Shown in pieces: positions 9,205 through 17,753 of a stretch of DNA of 64,000 bases (position 1 is its first letter; every line of letters starts with the position of its first letter). The stretch lies in NCBI RefSeq assembly GCF_013359935.1, contig NZ_JABMCB010000176.1, positions 1 to 64,000 on the forward strand, in the 5' to 3' direction. Origin of the DNA: Paenibacillus xylanilyticus (GTDB lineage Bacteria; Bacillota; Bacilli; Paenibacillales; Paenibacillaceae). The position numbers and the translations under genes were made by a program. The notes beneath the pieces are model-generated. The model saw only the letters and a list, made by a program, of their open reading frames with translations, searched no databases and was not told where the DNA came from.

Positions 9205-9500
9205 AACAAAAATCCCCTCCGGTATCCAGTGTTTGAGTTCATTGTAACATGTCCTCTTTTTTCACTGTCTACCATGAGGGGATAATACCAGCAGGGAATA
9301 TTTTTTTTGATAATTTCACTTTTATTCCTCCTATTGTTTCAAATATGAACGCATGTGCTTTTATTCATCTATCTACCAATATGAAGGTTATCGTTTAAAT
9401 GTAAATAAAAATCTAGGAATATGTATATTAAAAGTAAAGAAGAGTGCTTGTCACGTACACGAGTGCTCATTTTTTGAATAATGTCTGGATTAACCTAGAA

Positions 9501-9535
9501 AGGGTAGGGCATTGTTCAAAACAACACCCTACCCT
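9501..9535 (-). terminator. Hairpin terminator of the His-rich small gene
   Basis: A perfect 9-bp stem AGGGTAGGG/CCCTACCCT, extended by inner pairing, lies just after the stop of the minus-strand gene at 9561-9806. The U-tract on that strand is short. Confidence 0.5.
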
Positions 9536-9560
9536 ACACACTTAATTCAGCGGATCAGTA

Positions 9561-9806
9561 TTAATGATGCTCATGAAGAGCCCAGTGAGGTGCCTCATAA
9601 TGATCATGATCACCGTGTCGATCATAATGTCCAGGTATTGAGATCCAATGGTATCCGTGTGGGATATGTCCTTGTGGTGGTTCACCTGAGAGAGTTTCCA
9701 TTTTTCCTTCATAATAACCAGTATGCGCTTCTTCATGTTGCGCTAAGTCAAAATGGCCATTGTGAAGTCTCACTTCGTAATGCTCAGGGATGGAAATTTC
9801 TTGCAT
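9561..9806 (-). CDS. Small His-rich protein, possible metal binder
   Basis: The 81-aa product is not a family I recognise. It is rich in His, Gly, Tyr and acidic residues; the C-terminal third carries HYDRHGDHDHYEAPHWALHE, which suggests metal coordination. I start it at the ATG at 9806: AAAGGATG lies just upstream, whereas the in-frame ATG three codons earlier is part of that ribosome binding site. It is followed by a hairpin and sits between an IS element and a CDF-type metal efflux gene, so a role in metal buffering is plausible but inferred. Confidence 0.6.
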   Translation of the reverse strand: MQEISIPEHYEVRLHNGHFDLAQHEEAHTGYYEGKMETLSGEPPQGHIPHGYHWISIPGHYDRHGDHDHYEAPHWALHEHH

Positions 9807-10058
9807 AAAAATCATCCTTTCAAATGGGAGTCAAGACATATTATTGTTAACTGATTATTTTTTAATTCAAGGTTAAATTTGCTAGTCAATTTATTACGAA
9901 AACAACAAAATCTTAGATTTATGGAACAAAGAGATGTTTGATTTATCTTTAAATATCATTTGCATAACTTTCATTCATATGGTGGACATTAGAACCATCC
10001 ATACAATAAAAAAAACCCATAATTGTATGAGTGATTGCCGCATATAAGGAGAGAGCAA

Positions 10059-10994
10059 ATGTCCAGTTATAATGAAAGTCATGATCATACACACAGTCAT
10101 GGACAATCAGCTAACAGAAAAGTACTTTTAGTCTCATTATTGTCATAACAGGTTATATGCTTGTGGAGGCATTTGGTGGATTTATTACGAACAGCTTAGC
10201 CCTACTATCGGATGCAGGGCATATGTTGTCCGATTCTATTGCACTTGGTGTAGCACTGCTTGCATTTACCTTTAGTGAAAAAAAAGTAAATACCGGGAAA
10301 ACATATGGTTACCGTCGTTTTGAGATTTTAGCAGCTGCATTGAATGGCATCACTCTAATTGTGGTTTCTCTGTATATTTTCTTCGAGGCTATCAACCGAT
10401 TCATCAGTCCGCCAGAAGTTGCTACATTAGGAATGCTAATCATCAGCGTAATTGGTTTGCTAGTTAACATCTTAGTTGCTTGGGTGATGATGCGCAAAAG
10501 CGATACCGAAAACAATTTAAATATGCGTGGTGCCTACCTTCACGTTATCAGTGACATGTTAGGTTCCATCGGCGCAATAGCGGCGGCCCTGCTCATGATG
10601 TTCTTTAACTGGAGCTGGGCAGACCCTCTTGCAAGCGTTATTGTTGCAGCTTTGGTTCTACGTAGTGGATACTATGTGACGAAGTCAGCATTAAATGTAT
10701 TAATGGAAGGAACACCGGCTAGAACAAGTTGACGGTGTTAAAGGAGTGCATGACGTACACGTGTGGTCGATCACCAGTAGCTTTAATGTCCTGACGGGCC
10801 ACGTCGTCGTAGAAGGAAATCAGAATGTATATGAAACTGAAGTACTCCTACAGAAGGTTGAACATATGCTTGAACATAAAGGGATTAAACACGTGACTCT
10901 ACAAGTTGAATCAGAAAAACATTTGCATGATTCTTCTGTCTTATGCGTTGTCAAAGCAGATCAGCCTGATGCACATGCTCATCATAGTCATTGA
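10059..10994 (+). pseudogene. CDF-family cation efflux protein (CzcD/ZitB-type), two frameshifts
   Basis: The gene starts at the ATG at 10059 behind AAGGAGAG with a His-rich leader (SHDHTHSHG). The frame ends early at about 10147 and continues in another frame from about 10143 with the classic CDF segment GYMLVEAFGG...LALLSDAGHMLSD (paired Asp/His metal site). A second break near 10715 separates the membrane part (10157-10732) from the cytoplasmic C-terminal domain (10746-10994, GVHDVHVWSITS). Intact homologues of about 300 aa are Zn/Cd/Co-H+ antiporters. As read, no complete protein can be made without frameshifting. An inverted repeat CATACAAT/ATTGTATG lies upstream (10000-10029). Confidence 0.85.
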
Positions 10995-11030
10995 TTACCT
11001 TGGATTTGTAAGGGCAAATTAATATACTAG

Positions 11031-11074
11031 CGAGGTTTGTTCCTAATGAAGGAACAAACCTCGTTTTATTTCTA
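11031..11074 (+). terminator. Rho-independent terminator after the CDF gene
   Basis: A perfect 14-15-bp stem (CGAGGTTTGTTCCT paired with its complement) with a 4-nt loop is followed by TTTTATTT. The 250 bp after it, up to the next gene, contain only an ArsR-like site. Confidence 0.9.
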
Positions 11075-11232
11075 GTTTCTTCCTCAATCATTGGATACCA
11101 TAGATGAACAAATAACAATCTACAAGTGAATATATGAAAGAACTTTTCAATAGAATTATTAAATATTAATTTTCCAGTTCAAAAGATAAAGTTGATACTT
11201 TGTTTGGAATTTTGTCGAATTCACCTCGTTGA

Positions 11233-11248
11233 ATGAATACATGTTCAT
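11233..11248 (+). promoter_or_regulatory. ArsR/CzrA-type operator upstream of the cop-like operon
   Basis: The perfect dyad ATGAA-TACATG-TTCAT fits the TGAA-N6-TTCA style of ArsR/SmtB-family operators. It sits in the spacer of a possible promoter (TTGAAT at 11229, GATAGT at 11251) about 80 nt before the lipoprotein gene. A related dyad precedes cadA. Confidence 0.5.
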
Positions 11249-11327
11249 ATGATAGTCTAAACAAGAAGATTCGTCAGGTATGAATGACTGTGGCTGGCGC
11301 GATACTTAAATAAAAGGAGGGTAGTGA

Positions 11328-11696
11328 ATGCGTAGATATACAGTATACATGTCTCTACTTACTATAATCCTGATTCTGTCAGGGTGTAGTACACCAATGG
11401 CTGGAACAGGGGGTGTTTCGGATATGCAGATCAAGGTTGAACAAGAATCTGAGGATGAATCCCGTATTGAAGTAATTCTCGATGAGTCGATCATTAGTGA
11501 TGGTTCATGGGTTATGTTTGAGATATGGAGCGCTGAGACTAATGGTTCCGTATGGCTCCAAGCTGCCTATGAAGGTGAAGGGATATACTCGACAGAAACG
11601 AAATTGTTATCAAGCAATGACTACACATTATTGGGGCACTTTTATGCCGCTGGTGGATTCCACTTTTCAAGACAGTATGACTCTACAGTAAATTAA
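11328..11696 (+). CDS. Small lipoprotein, YtkA/FixH-like, in a CopC-CopD operon
   Basis: The 122-aa precursor has an N-terminal signal peptide with lipobox LSGC near residues 17-20, so the mature protein is probably lipid-anchored outside the membrane. The rest is a beta-rich domain resembling YtkA-like proteins found with copper proteins; this assignment is tentative. AAAGGAGGG lies just upstream of the ATG. The stop overlaps the earliest ATG of the next frame, and the gene heads a three-gene operon with CopC- and CopD-like proteins behind an ArsR-type site, suggesting a role in metal handling at the cell surface. Confidence 0.75.
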   Translation: MRRYTVYMSLLTIILILSGCSTPMAGTGGVSDMQIKVEQESEDESRIEVILDESIISDGSWVMFEIWSAETNGSVWLQAAYEGEGIYSTETKLLSSNDYTLLGHFYAAGGFHFSRQYDSTVN

Positions 11697-11735
11697 ATGA
11701 CTTATTTTATCCCTAGGAAGGTGGGCTCATTCTTC

Positions 11736-12332
11736 ATGAACATCCGTAAATCAACAATACTATTGGCTCTGATTATATCTTTTAGTTTTCTTTTTTTGTT
11801 TCCATCTAACTCATATGCACATACCAAGCTGGAATCTTCTTCCCCAAAAGTCGGCGAGGTGGTCACAACGAATCTAGATGTGATCACACTTCAATTCAAC
11901 ACAAAGATTGAGGTGTTAAGTTCGTTTAAATTGTTGGATGAACGAGAAAAAGAAGTCCCATTGGATTCTACTGAAATTAAGGATAATACCATGATCAGGC
12001 ACATCAGTACAGGAAGCAGTCTTGAAAACGGGAACTACACGATTAAGTGGAAGATTGTTGGTAAGGATGGTCATCCTATTGAAGGAGACTACCCATTTCA
12101 AGTGAATCTTCCTATTCAGCCTCCTGTGAGTGATGAAATAGCAACGAATGACATGACCCCAAATAATCCGCAAACTACTCCTGAGTTTACATCGACTGCA
12201 CCATCTGAAGGTGAAGAGTTAACTCAGAATTCATCCAACTCTAATGCTTTGTGGTATTTTGCTATTGGATTAGCTGTGATTTTGATAATTATTGATCTTT
12301 CCAGACGATTTGTAAGAAGGAGAAAATCATGA
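11736..12332 (+). CDS. CopC-domain secreted/membrane-anchored copper-binding protein
   Basis: The 198-aa protein has a signal peptide ending near SYAHTKLESS; the His right after cleavage is the conserved first copper ligand of CopC domains. A CopC domain follows (SPKVGEVV, KIVGKDGHPIEGDY), then a Thr/Ser/Pro/Glu-rich linker and a C-terminal membrane helix with a basic tail (RRFVRRRKS). I start it at the ATG at 11736 because GGAAGGTGG precedes it; an in-frame ATG at 11697 lacks a site. The stop overlaps the following copD-like start by 4 bp. Probably works with CopD in copper acquisition or tolerance. Confidence 0.85.
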   Translation: MNIRKSTILLALIISFSFLFLFPSNSYAHTKLESSSPKVGEVVTTNLDVITLQFNTKIEVLSSFKLLDEREKEVPLDSTEIKDNTMIRHISTGSSLENGNYTIKWKIVGKDGHPIEGDYPFQVNLPIQPPVSDEIATNDMTPNNPQTTPEFTSTAPSEGEELTQNSSNSNALWYFAIGLAVILIIIDLSRRFVRRRKS

Positions 12333-13402
12333 ACTGGTATTGGTTAGGAGAGCCATTTCTTTACATTTTTTTAGCATTATTATTGGGTACGATAATCCTT
12401 CCACGAATCCATCCTAATATTCAGGTGCCTAAAATGAAAATGGTTTGGGTCGTTACAGGGATCATTATATTCTCATTTTTTCCGGTTCTTCGGATTATTG
12501 TTTTTTTCGCAAATGACACAAACTGGTTCATCATATTTAGAAGTGTTATGCTTTCATTTGCAGAAGGAAAAGCATATATGTGGACATTGATATTCTCAAT
12601 CTTGTTCATGATGATGATTTTCACGAAAAGACAAATGAGTCGTGTTCACACAGTGGCACTATTACTGATAGCGATTGGGCTTATAGCTACTTTATCCTGG
12701 TCAAGCCATTCTTCTTCCTATTTTGGGATGGTCGGTTTTTGGAATCATTTCATTCATTTGTTCTCTGTAACGATTTGGGCGGGGATTTTGATGGTCGCTG
12801 GTAGATACATGCCGAATAGCGCCGATAACTGGAAAGCATTTCTTTCTTGGTATCATCCATTTGCGGTAGTAGTGATGATCATGATTCTTCTTTCTGGCCT
12901 CTTTCTAAATTTCAGAACGGATCCAGACTATGTTAACTCATGGGTTACTTCGTACGGGCAAGCATTACTTATGAAACATCTATTAATTGTTCCACTCTTA
13001 ATAATGGCCTTTTTCAACGGGTTTATAATGAAACGCAGAATTAAAAATAATGCCCATTTCAATCCTAAAACATGGCTAATGGCAGAAGGTATTTTAATTT
13101 TGGTCATTTATATCATCACCGGTTTTTTGAATCAACAACCAGCACCACATGAACTGAACCCCGAAACCATGAAACTATCTGCTTCAGGTTTGTACAATTG
13201 GTTTAACCAGGGAGGTCCCATCTTGTACCCTGTTCAGTTTCATGTTCAAACCTTTACAGTATTTATGTATCTATTGGCCTTGGGTACAATTATCGCCATG
13301 TACGTCGTTTTAAAACAAAATAAGAATGTATATGCAGCTGTGGCCTTTGGTGTATTATTTAGTCTAGTGTCATTTGTTGGCTTCATACATTCCGTATCCT
13401 AA
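12329..13402 (+). CDS. CopD-family integral membrane protein
   Basis: The 357-aa product is a multi-spanning membrane protein with the CopD-domain pattern (FWNHFIHLFSVTIWAGILMV and the following His-containing helices). CopD-type proteins are proposed to move copper across the membrane with CopC; in B. subtilis the fused relative YcnJ imports copper. Here CopC and CopD are separate but translationally coupled (ATGA overlap). No terminator is obvious right after the stop. Confidence 0.85.
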   Translation: MNWYWLGEPFLYIFLALLLGTIILPRIHPNIQVPKMKMVWVVTGIIIFSFFPVLRIIVFFANDTNWFIIFRSVMLSFAEGKAYMWTLIFSILFMMMIFTKRQMSRVHTVALLLIAIGLIATLSWSSHSSSYFGMVGFWNHFIHLFSVTIWAGILMVAGRYMPNSADNWKAFLSWYHPFAVVVMIMILLSGLFLNFRTDPDYVNSWVTSYGQALLMKHLLIVPLLIMAFFNGFIMKRRIKNNAHFNPKTWLMAEGILILVIYIITGFLNQQPAPHELNPETMKLSASGLYNWFNQGGPILYPVQFHVQTFTVFMYLLALGTIIAMYVVLKQNKNVYAAVAFGVLFSLVSFVGFIHSVS

Positions 13403-13426
13403 TTTAGTCCGAGAGATTGCAAAAAA

Positions 13427-13588
13427 ATGCTGAGACAGATGACTATTCTTATCCAGGATGATTACCTTTTTAACTTAAATTTCCTGGTACAACAGTTCTA
13501 CGGTGAGAGGTTCACCGAGTCAGAGCGTGATGTCAGAGAGTCATACCCACGCATTGAAGCGATTAATCCTATGACCAACAAGAATTAA
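13427..13588 (+). CDS. Possible small ORF or gene fragment (53 aa)
   Basis: An open frame of 53 codons reads MLRQMTILIQDDYLFNLNFL and ends ...RIEAINPMTNKN. Composition looks protein-like, but there is no good ribosome binding site and I do not recognise it. It may be the tail of a decayed gene. The rest of 13403-13708 contains the promoter/operator of the NlpC/P60 gene. Confidence 0.25.
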   Translation: MLRQMTILIQDDYLFNLNFLVQQFYGERFTESERDVRESYPRIEAINPMTNKN

Positions 13589-13603
13589 AAGAATGGAGAA
13601 AAA

Positions 13604-13657
13604 GTAGACGAGCCATACAACAATATACTACAGTGTGTAGGGTTACAAATTTTTAAT
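13604..13657 (+). promoter_or_regulatory. Promoter/operator module of the NlpC/P60 gene (BlaI-type palindrome)
   Basis: A -35-like TAGACG is followed after 18 nt by the palindrome CTACAGTGTGTAG (13628-13640), which covers the -10 position, and then by GGGTTACAAATTTTTAAT. The same arrangement with the same spacing occurs at 18084-18136 before the M23 peptidase gene. TACA...TGTA dyads are typical of the BlaI/MecI/CopY family. Confidence 0.6.
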
Positions 13658-13708
13658 CTTTTTTGACATTCAATAACAGATATTCACCTTCAAAGGAGGA
13701 GTAAACTT

Positions 13709-14179
13709 TTGAAAAGAGTATTTATGATTGCCCTTGGTGCTATATTTATGTTCTCTAACATAGAGTCTGTGTCGGCAAACGAGGTACGTATTGAGACAGA
13801 AGTAAATGAAGTGATAGGCACTCCATACCGTCTGGGGGGGACAAGCACTTCAGGATTTGACTGTTCTGGCTTTATTTTATATATTATGAACAAGTACAAC
13901 ATTGATTTGCCGCGCACTTCACAAATGCAAGCGAAATCGGGGATTAAGGTTGAGATGGAAGACCTGAGAACAGGTGACCTTGTATTCTTTAATACGAGCG
14001 GGCGAGGAATTTCACATGCTGGTATTTACATCGGAGACAATTCTTTTGCTCATTCCTCAAGTAGTAGGGGAGTTACAATTAGCCGGCTAAGTGAAAAGTA
14101 TTATAAAGAGCGGTATGTGACGGCAAGAAGAGTCGTTTCACAAAATAACTCCAACAAGATGACAAAAGAAATGCATTAG
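13709..14179 (+). CDS. Secreted NlpC/P60-family peptidoglycan endopeptidase
   Basis: The 156-aa precursor has an N-terminal signal peptide ending near SVSANE and an NlpC/P60 domain: catalytic Cys in FDCSGF (near residue 52), His in SHAGIYIG (near 106) and a downstream His in FAHSSSS. Such enzymes cut D-Glu-diaminopimelate bonds in peptide stems of the cell wall. The start is a TTG at 13709 behind AAAGGAGGAG. Its promoter carries a BlaI-type palindrome shared with the M23 peptidase gene 4.6 kb away, so both hydrolases may belong to one regulon. A strong terminator follows at 14240. Confidence 0.9.
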   Translation: MKRVFMIALGAIFMFSNIESVSANEVRIETEVNEVIGTPYRLGGTSTSGFDCSGFILYIMNKYNIDLPRTSQMQAKSGIKVEMEDLRTGDLVFFNTSGRGISHAGIYIGDNSFAHSSSSRGVTISRLSEKYYKERYVTARRVVSQNNSNKMTKEMH

Positions 14180-14239
14180 TAACAGCGTTAGAACTGGATT
14201 GATCGACAGGTGATCCGATCTAAATATAAAGTCATGTGT

Positions 14240-14268
14240 AAAGAACTACAATATGTAGTTCTTTTTTT
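14240..14268 (+). terminator. Rho-independent terminator with TACA-N3-TGTA core
   Basis: AAGAACTACA pairs with TGTAGTTCTT around an ATA loop, followed by a run of T. The loop-proximal part has the same TACA-N3-TGTA palindrome as the two hydrolase operators. About 440 bp up to 14700 show only decayed sequence. Confidence 0.85.
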
Positions 14269-14702
14269 GCTGCATTTACCCCACAATCGACTAGAAAAAA
14301 TATAGCTGAAGAATAAAGCATCTGTCAAAGATATAATTAAAGTCCTTGAAAAGACTTCATGACCCCGCTTTTTATGGGAAGGTTTAGATCATGTTGCGGA
14401 CGATGCGAATTCGTCGCACGACACTAAATTCCACAAAGCTAAAGCCAATCTAGAATATAGGGAATCCAAAAATATAAGTATCTGCTCACAATAAGACCTG
14501 CGAAAATAATTAGCAATGTCAGTATACAAAATGAAGTCATTAGAGTAATTAAGGCTGTACTGTCTAACAAATAAACAATTGAAGTTGATCTGTCCTTCCA
14601 TTATAGAGACTTCAAATGGTACAACCTGTCGCTTGGTGAACCCATTATCCTCTAAATCGTGATTTTTTTTGCTACTGGTTTTAACGTGTTGATTAATGGA
14701 TA

Positions 14703-14804
14703 GATATTATTGAGGCGTTTAAAGAAGGGGAGATTGAGCACTCGGAGGGGGTATCTGTAGCCGAGGGGCTTTATTTCGTTGGTTTACCATGGCAGACCTT
14801 TTGA
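14703..14804 (+). pseudogene. Remnant of a flavin-containing monooxygenase (CzcO-like) C-terminus
   Basis: The frame reads IIEAFKEGEIEHSEGVSVAE followed by GLYFVGLPWQ, the characteristic C-terminal motif of CzcO-type flavoprotein monooxygenases, then stops. No matching upstream part is readable in 14270-14700, which otherwise shows nothing recognisable. It is a short relic of a deleted gene. Confidence 0.45.
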
Positions 14805-14961
14805 GAATACAATGGTTGGATGGGGTCAATATGTTACTCAGATGAATTGAGCAGAGTTAACTATATTCATCTATGTAACATATCTTAATCGTAATCCTTT
14901 CGTTTTTTTGACCTTTACTATAAAATAAGTAGTAATGGTGAATAGGAAGGTGATTTATAAG

Positions 14962-15335
14962 ATGACCAGAAAGCCACCCTTATCGAAGATTGTGATACTA
15001 CATGTCTTGGCTCTCAGGATGATTATAAACAAGCTAAGACTCAAATGATTGAAGAACATGTGGCAGTTCAAGTGGCAGACTGGTTTAAGGCATTTAGTGA
15101 TCCTACTCGAGTTAAAATAATACATGCTTTATTACAGAGAGAACTATGTGTTCATGATCTTACTGTTCTTCTTGAAATGGGACAGTCCGCGATTTCTCAC
15201 CAGCTGCGTTATTTAAGAAATATGAGAATCGTTAAGCGCCGAAAAGAGGGAAAGACTGTTTTTTATTCATTAGATGATACTCATATTGAACAAATATTCA
15301 CACAAACTCTTCAGCATACTATGCATGAAAATTAA
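14962..15335 (+). CDS. cadC: ArsR/SmtB-family metal-sensing repressor, CadC-like, with a damaged 5' end
   Basis: The clear frame (ATG at 15045, 96 aa) is a winged-helix ArsR protein: FKAFSDPTRVKIIHALLQ, ELCVHDLTVLL and recognition helix SAISHQLRYL. Its frame stays open upstream and encodes a CadC-like Cys-containing N-terminus (DCDTTCLGSQDD), but no start codon is found in that frame. The well-placed ATG at 14962 (behind GGAAGGTGAT) is in another frame, so a 1-nt indel near 14965 seems to have broken the gene; otherwise translation begins at 15045 without the N-terminal Cys ligands. Likely regulator of the adjacent cadA. Confidence 0.8.
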
Positions 15336-15342
15336 ACATTAA

Positions 15343-15373
15343 AGGTATCTGCTTATGGCAGGTGCTTTTTTAT
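15343..15373 (+). terminator. Terminator between cadC and cadA
   Basis: A 10-bp stem including three G-U pairs (AGGTATCTGC with GCAGGTGCTT) is followed by TTTTTATTTT. Confidence 0.6.
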
Positions 15374-15393
15374 TTTGATCTCATACGATTTAT

Positions 15394-15457
15394 TGACAAT
15401 TAAATTTTCATTTGCGTATAATGAGTTTATATACAAACGTATGAGCATTTGTTCATA
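15394..15457 (+). promoter_or_regulatory. cadA promoter and ArsR-type operator
   Basis: TTGACA and TATAAT are separated by 18 nt, a strong sigma-A promoter. Just downstream the dyad TATGA-N8-TCATA (15440-15457) fits a CadC/ArsR operator, placed to block transcription of cadA until metal is bound. Confidence 0.7.
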
Positions 15458-15498
15458 TATCGAAATTGAATTTATCTCTGGAGAGGAGTGAGCGTTAT

Positions 15499-17673
15499 AT
15501 GGAAGCACAGCAACAGAAGGTCAGAAAAGACTTAATATTAGATGGTTTAGACTGCGCGAACTGTGCTATGAAGATTGAGAACGGCGTTAAGAAAATTGAT
15601 GGAGTTAGTACTTGTTCTGTAAATTTCGTAACTAAAACTTTAACTTTAGAGACTGATGAGGGAAGAGCAGAAAGTATTGTATCAAAAGCCAAAGAAAAGG
15701 TGAAGACATTAGAGCCTCATATACGTGTAATTGAAAAAGGTGAATCTTCATCAAGAAGTGGCTCCAAAGGTACAGAAGAACATCATAGTCATGAAGATGC
15801 TCACGATCATGCCCACGACCATGGAAATGAGAACACCAAACGTATGTTAACCCGGTTAATTATTGGTACTCTTATTGCTGCTGGTGCGTGGTTCTCTTCT
15901 TTTTCTGGCTATATAGAGTTCTCACTGTTCGCATTAGCTTATATCATAATTGGTGGCGACATTGTATTCAGAGCAATCAAAAATCTTGTCAGGGGTCAAG
16001 TTTTTGATGAAAACTTTTTGATGGCCATTGCAACGGTGGGAGCTTTTGCGATACAAGAATATCCCGAAGGTGTAGCCGTCATGTTGTTTTATCAAGTAGG
16101 AGAGATGTTCCAAAGCATTGCTGTAAATCGTTCTCGAAAATCGATCAGTTCACTCCTGGATATCCGTCCAGACTACGCAAACTTAAAAATAGGTGACGAA
16201 ATAGAACGTGTATCTCCTGAAGAAGTGAAGATCGGAGACATCATTTTAGTAAAGCCTGGTGAAAGGGTTCCGTTAGATGGCAAAGTCATTGAAGGTGTAT
16301 CTGCTATGGATACTTCTGCTCTAACTGGAGAATCTGTTCCAAGAGAAGTGGAGCCAGGTCATGATGTGCTCAGTGGCTTTATAAACAAAAATGGTGTGTT
16401 AACGATAGAAGTAGCGAAGGAGTTTGCTGAATCAACTGTATCCAAAATATTAGATTTGGTTCAGAATGCCAGCAGCAAGAAAGCACCAACAGAGAACTTC
16501 ATCACAAAGTTTGCTCGCTATTATACACCAGTAGTAGTGATCATTGCTGTACTGCTTGCTGTGGTACCTCCTCTCATTGTAAGTGGAGCTACTTTCTCAG
16601 AATGGATTTACCGTGCACTTATATTTTTAGTTATCTCTTGCCCTTGCGCATTGGTGGTCTCCATTCCACTTGGCTTCTTTGGAGGAATCGGTGCAGCATC
16701 AAAGAATGGAGTGTTGGTTAAAGGGAGTAACTACTTGGAAGCCCTAAATGATGTGAAATATGTCGTCTTTGATAAGACGGGAACCCTAACTAAGGGAGCA
16801 TTTACGGTTACAAGCATTCAAACTGGAGGGCATATTTCTAAAGAGCAACTCTTGAAATATGCAGCTTATGCAGAAGCTCACTCAACTCATCCCATCGCCG
16901 AATCCATTAGAGCTGCTTATGGTGAAAGTATAAATGAGAACGAGTTAGTGGAGTATAATGAGATTTCAGGACATGGTATTAAGGTTAAGGTCGATGGAAA
17001 AGAAGTACTTGCTGGTAATGCAAAACTAATGGTTAAGGAACAAATTCGTTATGATCAACCAGCTGACTTAGGTACAATAGTGCACTTGAGCATTGATAAT
17101 GAATATGCAGGGTATATCGTCATTTCTGATGAGGTGAAAGAAGATTCCTTAGAAGCCATTCAATCATTGAAAAAGCTTGGAATTAAAAAAACAGTCATGC
17201 TCACTGGTGATTCAAAAATAGTGGGAGAAGCGGTTGGACGCCAGCTTGGAGTAGACCAAGTGCATGCAGAGTTGCTCCCACAAAACAAAGTAGAAGAAAT
17301 TGAAAAATTAGATCAAGAAAAAGCGTCAAAAGAGAAAATCGCGTTTGTTGGTGATGGAATTAATGATACGCCGGTATTGGCGAGGGCAGATGTAGGAATT
17401 GCTATGGGCGGACTTGGATCTGATGCTGCTATTGAGGCAGCAGATATAGTCATTATGACTGATGAGCCGTCAAAGATTACAACGGCTATTAGGATAGCAA
17501 AAAGGACAAGAAGAATAGTGTGGCAGAACATTATTTTTGCTCTCGGAGTGAAGGTGGTTTTCTTGCTCCTTGGTGCATTTGGTATTGCAACGATGTGGGA
17601 AGCGGTATTCTCAGACGTTGGTGTCACTTTGTTGGCTGTATTAAATGCAGTACGAATACTGAAAAGTTCATAA
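15499..17673 (+). CDS. cadA: Cd/Zn/Pb-exporting P1B-type ATPase, CadA
   Basis: The 724-aa protein pumps divalent soft metals out of the cell using ATP. It begins with an HMA metal-binding domain (GLDCANCA near residues 16-23), then a His-rich linker (residues 94-112), membrane helices with the metal-selective CPC motif in SCPCALVVS near 380, the phosphorylation motif DKTGTLT near 423 and the hinge GDGINDTP. Starting at 15499 is favoured by GGAGAGGAG upstream; an in-frame ATG at 15466 lies before it. Its own promoter has an ArsR-type operator, and a CadC-like gene lies immediately upstream. Confidence 0.95.
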   Translation: MEAQQQKVRKDLILDGLDCANCAMKIENGVKKIDGVSTCSVNFVTKTLTLETDEGRAESIVSKAKEKVKTLEPHIRVIEKGESSSRSGSKGTEEHHSHEDAHDHAHDHGNENTKRMLTRLIIGTLIAAGAWFSSFSGYIEFSLFALAYIIIGGDIVFRAIKNLVRGQVFDENFLMAIATVGAFAIQEYPEGVAVMLFYQVGEMFQSIAVNRSRKSISSLLDIRPDYANLKIGDEIERVSPEEVKIGDIILVKPGERVPLDGKVIEGVSAMDTSALTGESVPREVEPGHDVLSGFINKNGVLTIEVAKEFAESTVSKILDLVQNASSKKAPTENFITKFARYYTPVVVIIAVLLAVVPPLIVSGATFSEWIYRALIFLVISCPCALVVSIPLGFFGGIGAASKNGVLVKGSNYLEALNDVKYVVFDKTGTLTKGAFTVTSIQTGGHISKEQLLKYAAYAEAHSTHPIAESIRAAYGESINENELVEYNEISGHGIKVKVDGKEVLAGNAKLMVKEQIRYDQPADLGTIVHLSIDNEYAGYIVISDEVKEDSLEAIQSLKKLGIKKTVMLTGDSKIVGEAVGRQLGVDQVHAELLPQNKVEEIEKLDQEKASKEKIAFVGDGINDTPVLARADVGIAMGGLGSDAAIEAADIVIMTDEPSKITTAIRIAKRTRRIVWQNIIFALGVKVVFLLLGAFGIATMWEAVFSDVGVTLLAVLNAVRILKSS

Positions 17674-17693
17674 GCATAATTAGGCTTCGACAG

Positions 17694-17753
17694 AACACCT
17701 TAAGTAAACAGGCGAGGGTTACAACTTGTCTTTTCTTAAGGTGTTTTTTTATG
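17694..17753 (+). terminator. Terminator after cadA
   Basis: An 11-bp perfect stem AACACCTTAAG/CTTAAGGTGTT with a loop of about 30 nt is followed by seven T. From here to 18084 I see no gene. Confidence 0.75.

Larger units (their letters stand above)
8007..9290 (-). mobile_element. IS3-family insertion sequence, degraded
   Basis: The element is bounded by imperfect inverted repeats that begin TGGT at 8007 and end ACCA at 9290; both ends share a TAGACA core followed by a purine-rich AAAAAAGAG tract. It contains a broken orfA and a long orfB with the DDE motif, all on the minus strand. Length (about 1.28 kb) fits IS3. A target duplication could not be fixed with confidence. Confidence 0.8.

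Noticed and set aside
8004..9294. Three-bp target duplication (CAG) around the IS3 element
   Set aside because: It fits only if one end is moved by one base relative to the other; the inverted-repeat limits do not support this.
9421..9480. GAGTGCT...GAGTGCTC with T-run as a terminator
   Set aside because: The two arms are direct, not inverted, copies, so they cannot form the stem.
14389..14601. Minus-strand 70-aa ORF
   Set aside because: No ribosome binding site, composition unlike neighbouring genes, and it lies in a region that shows decayed sequence.
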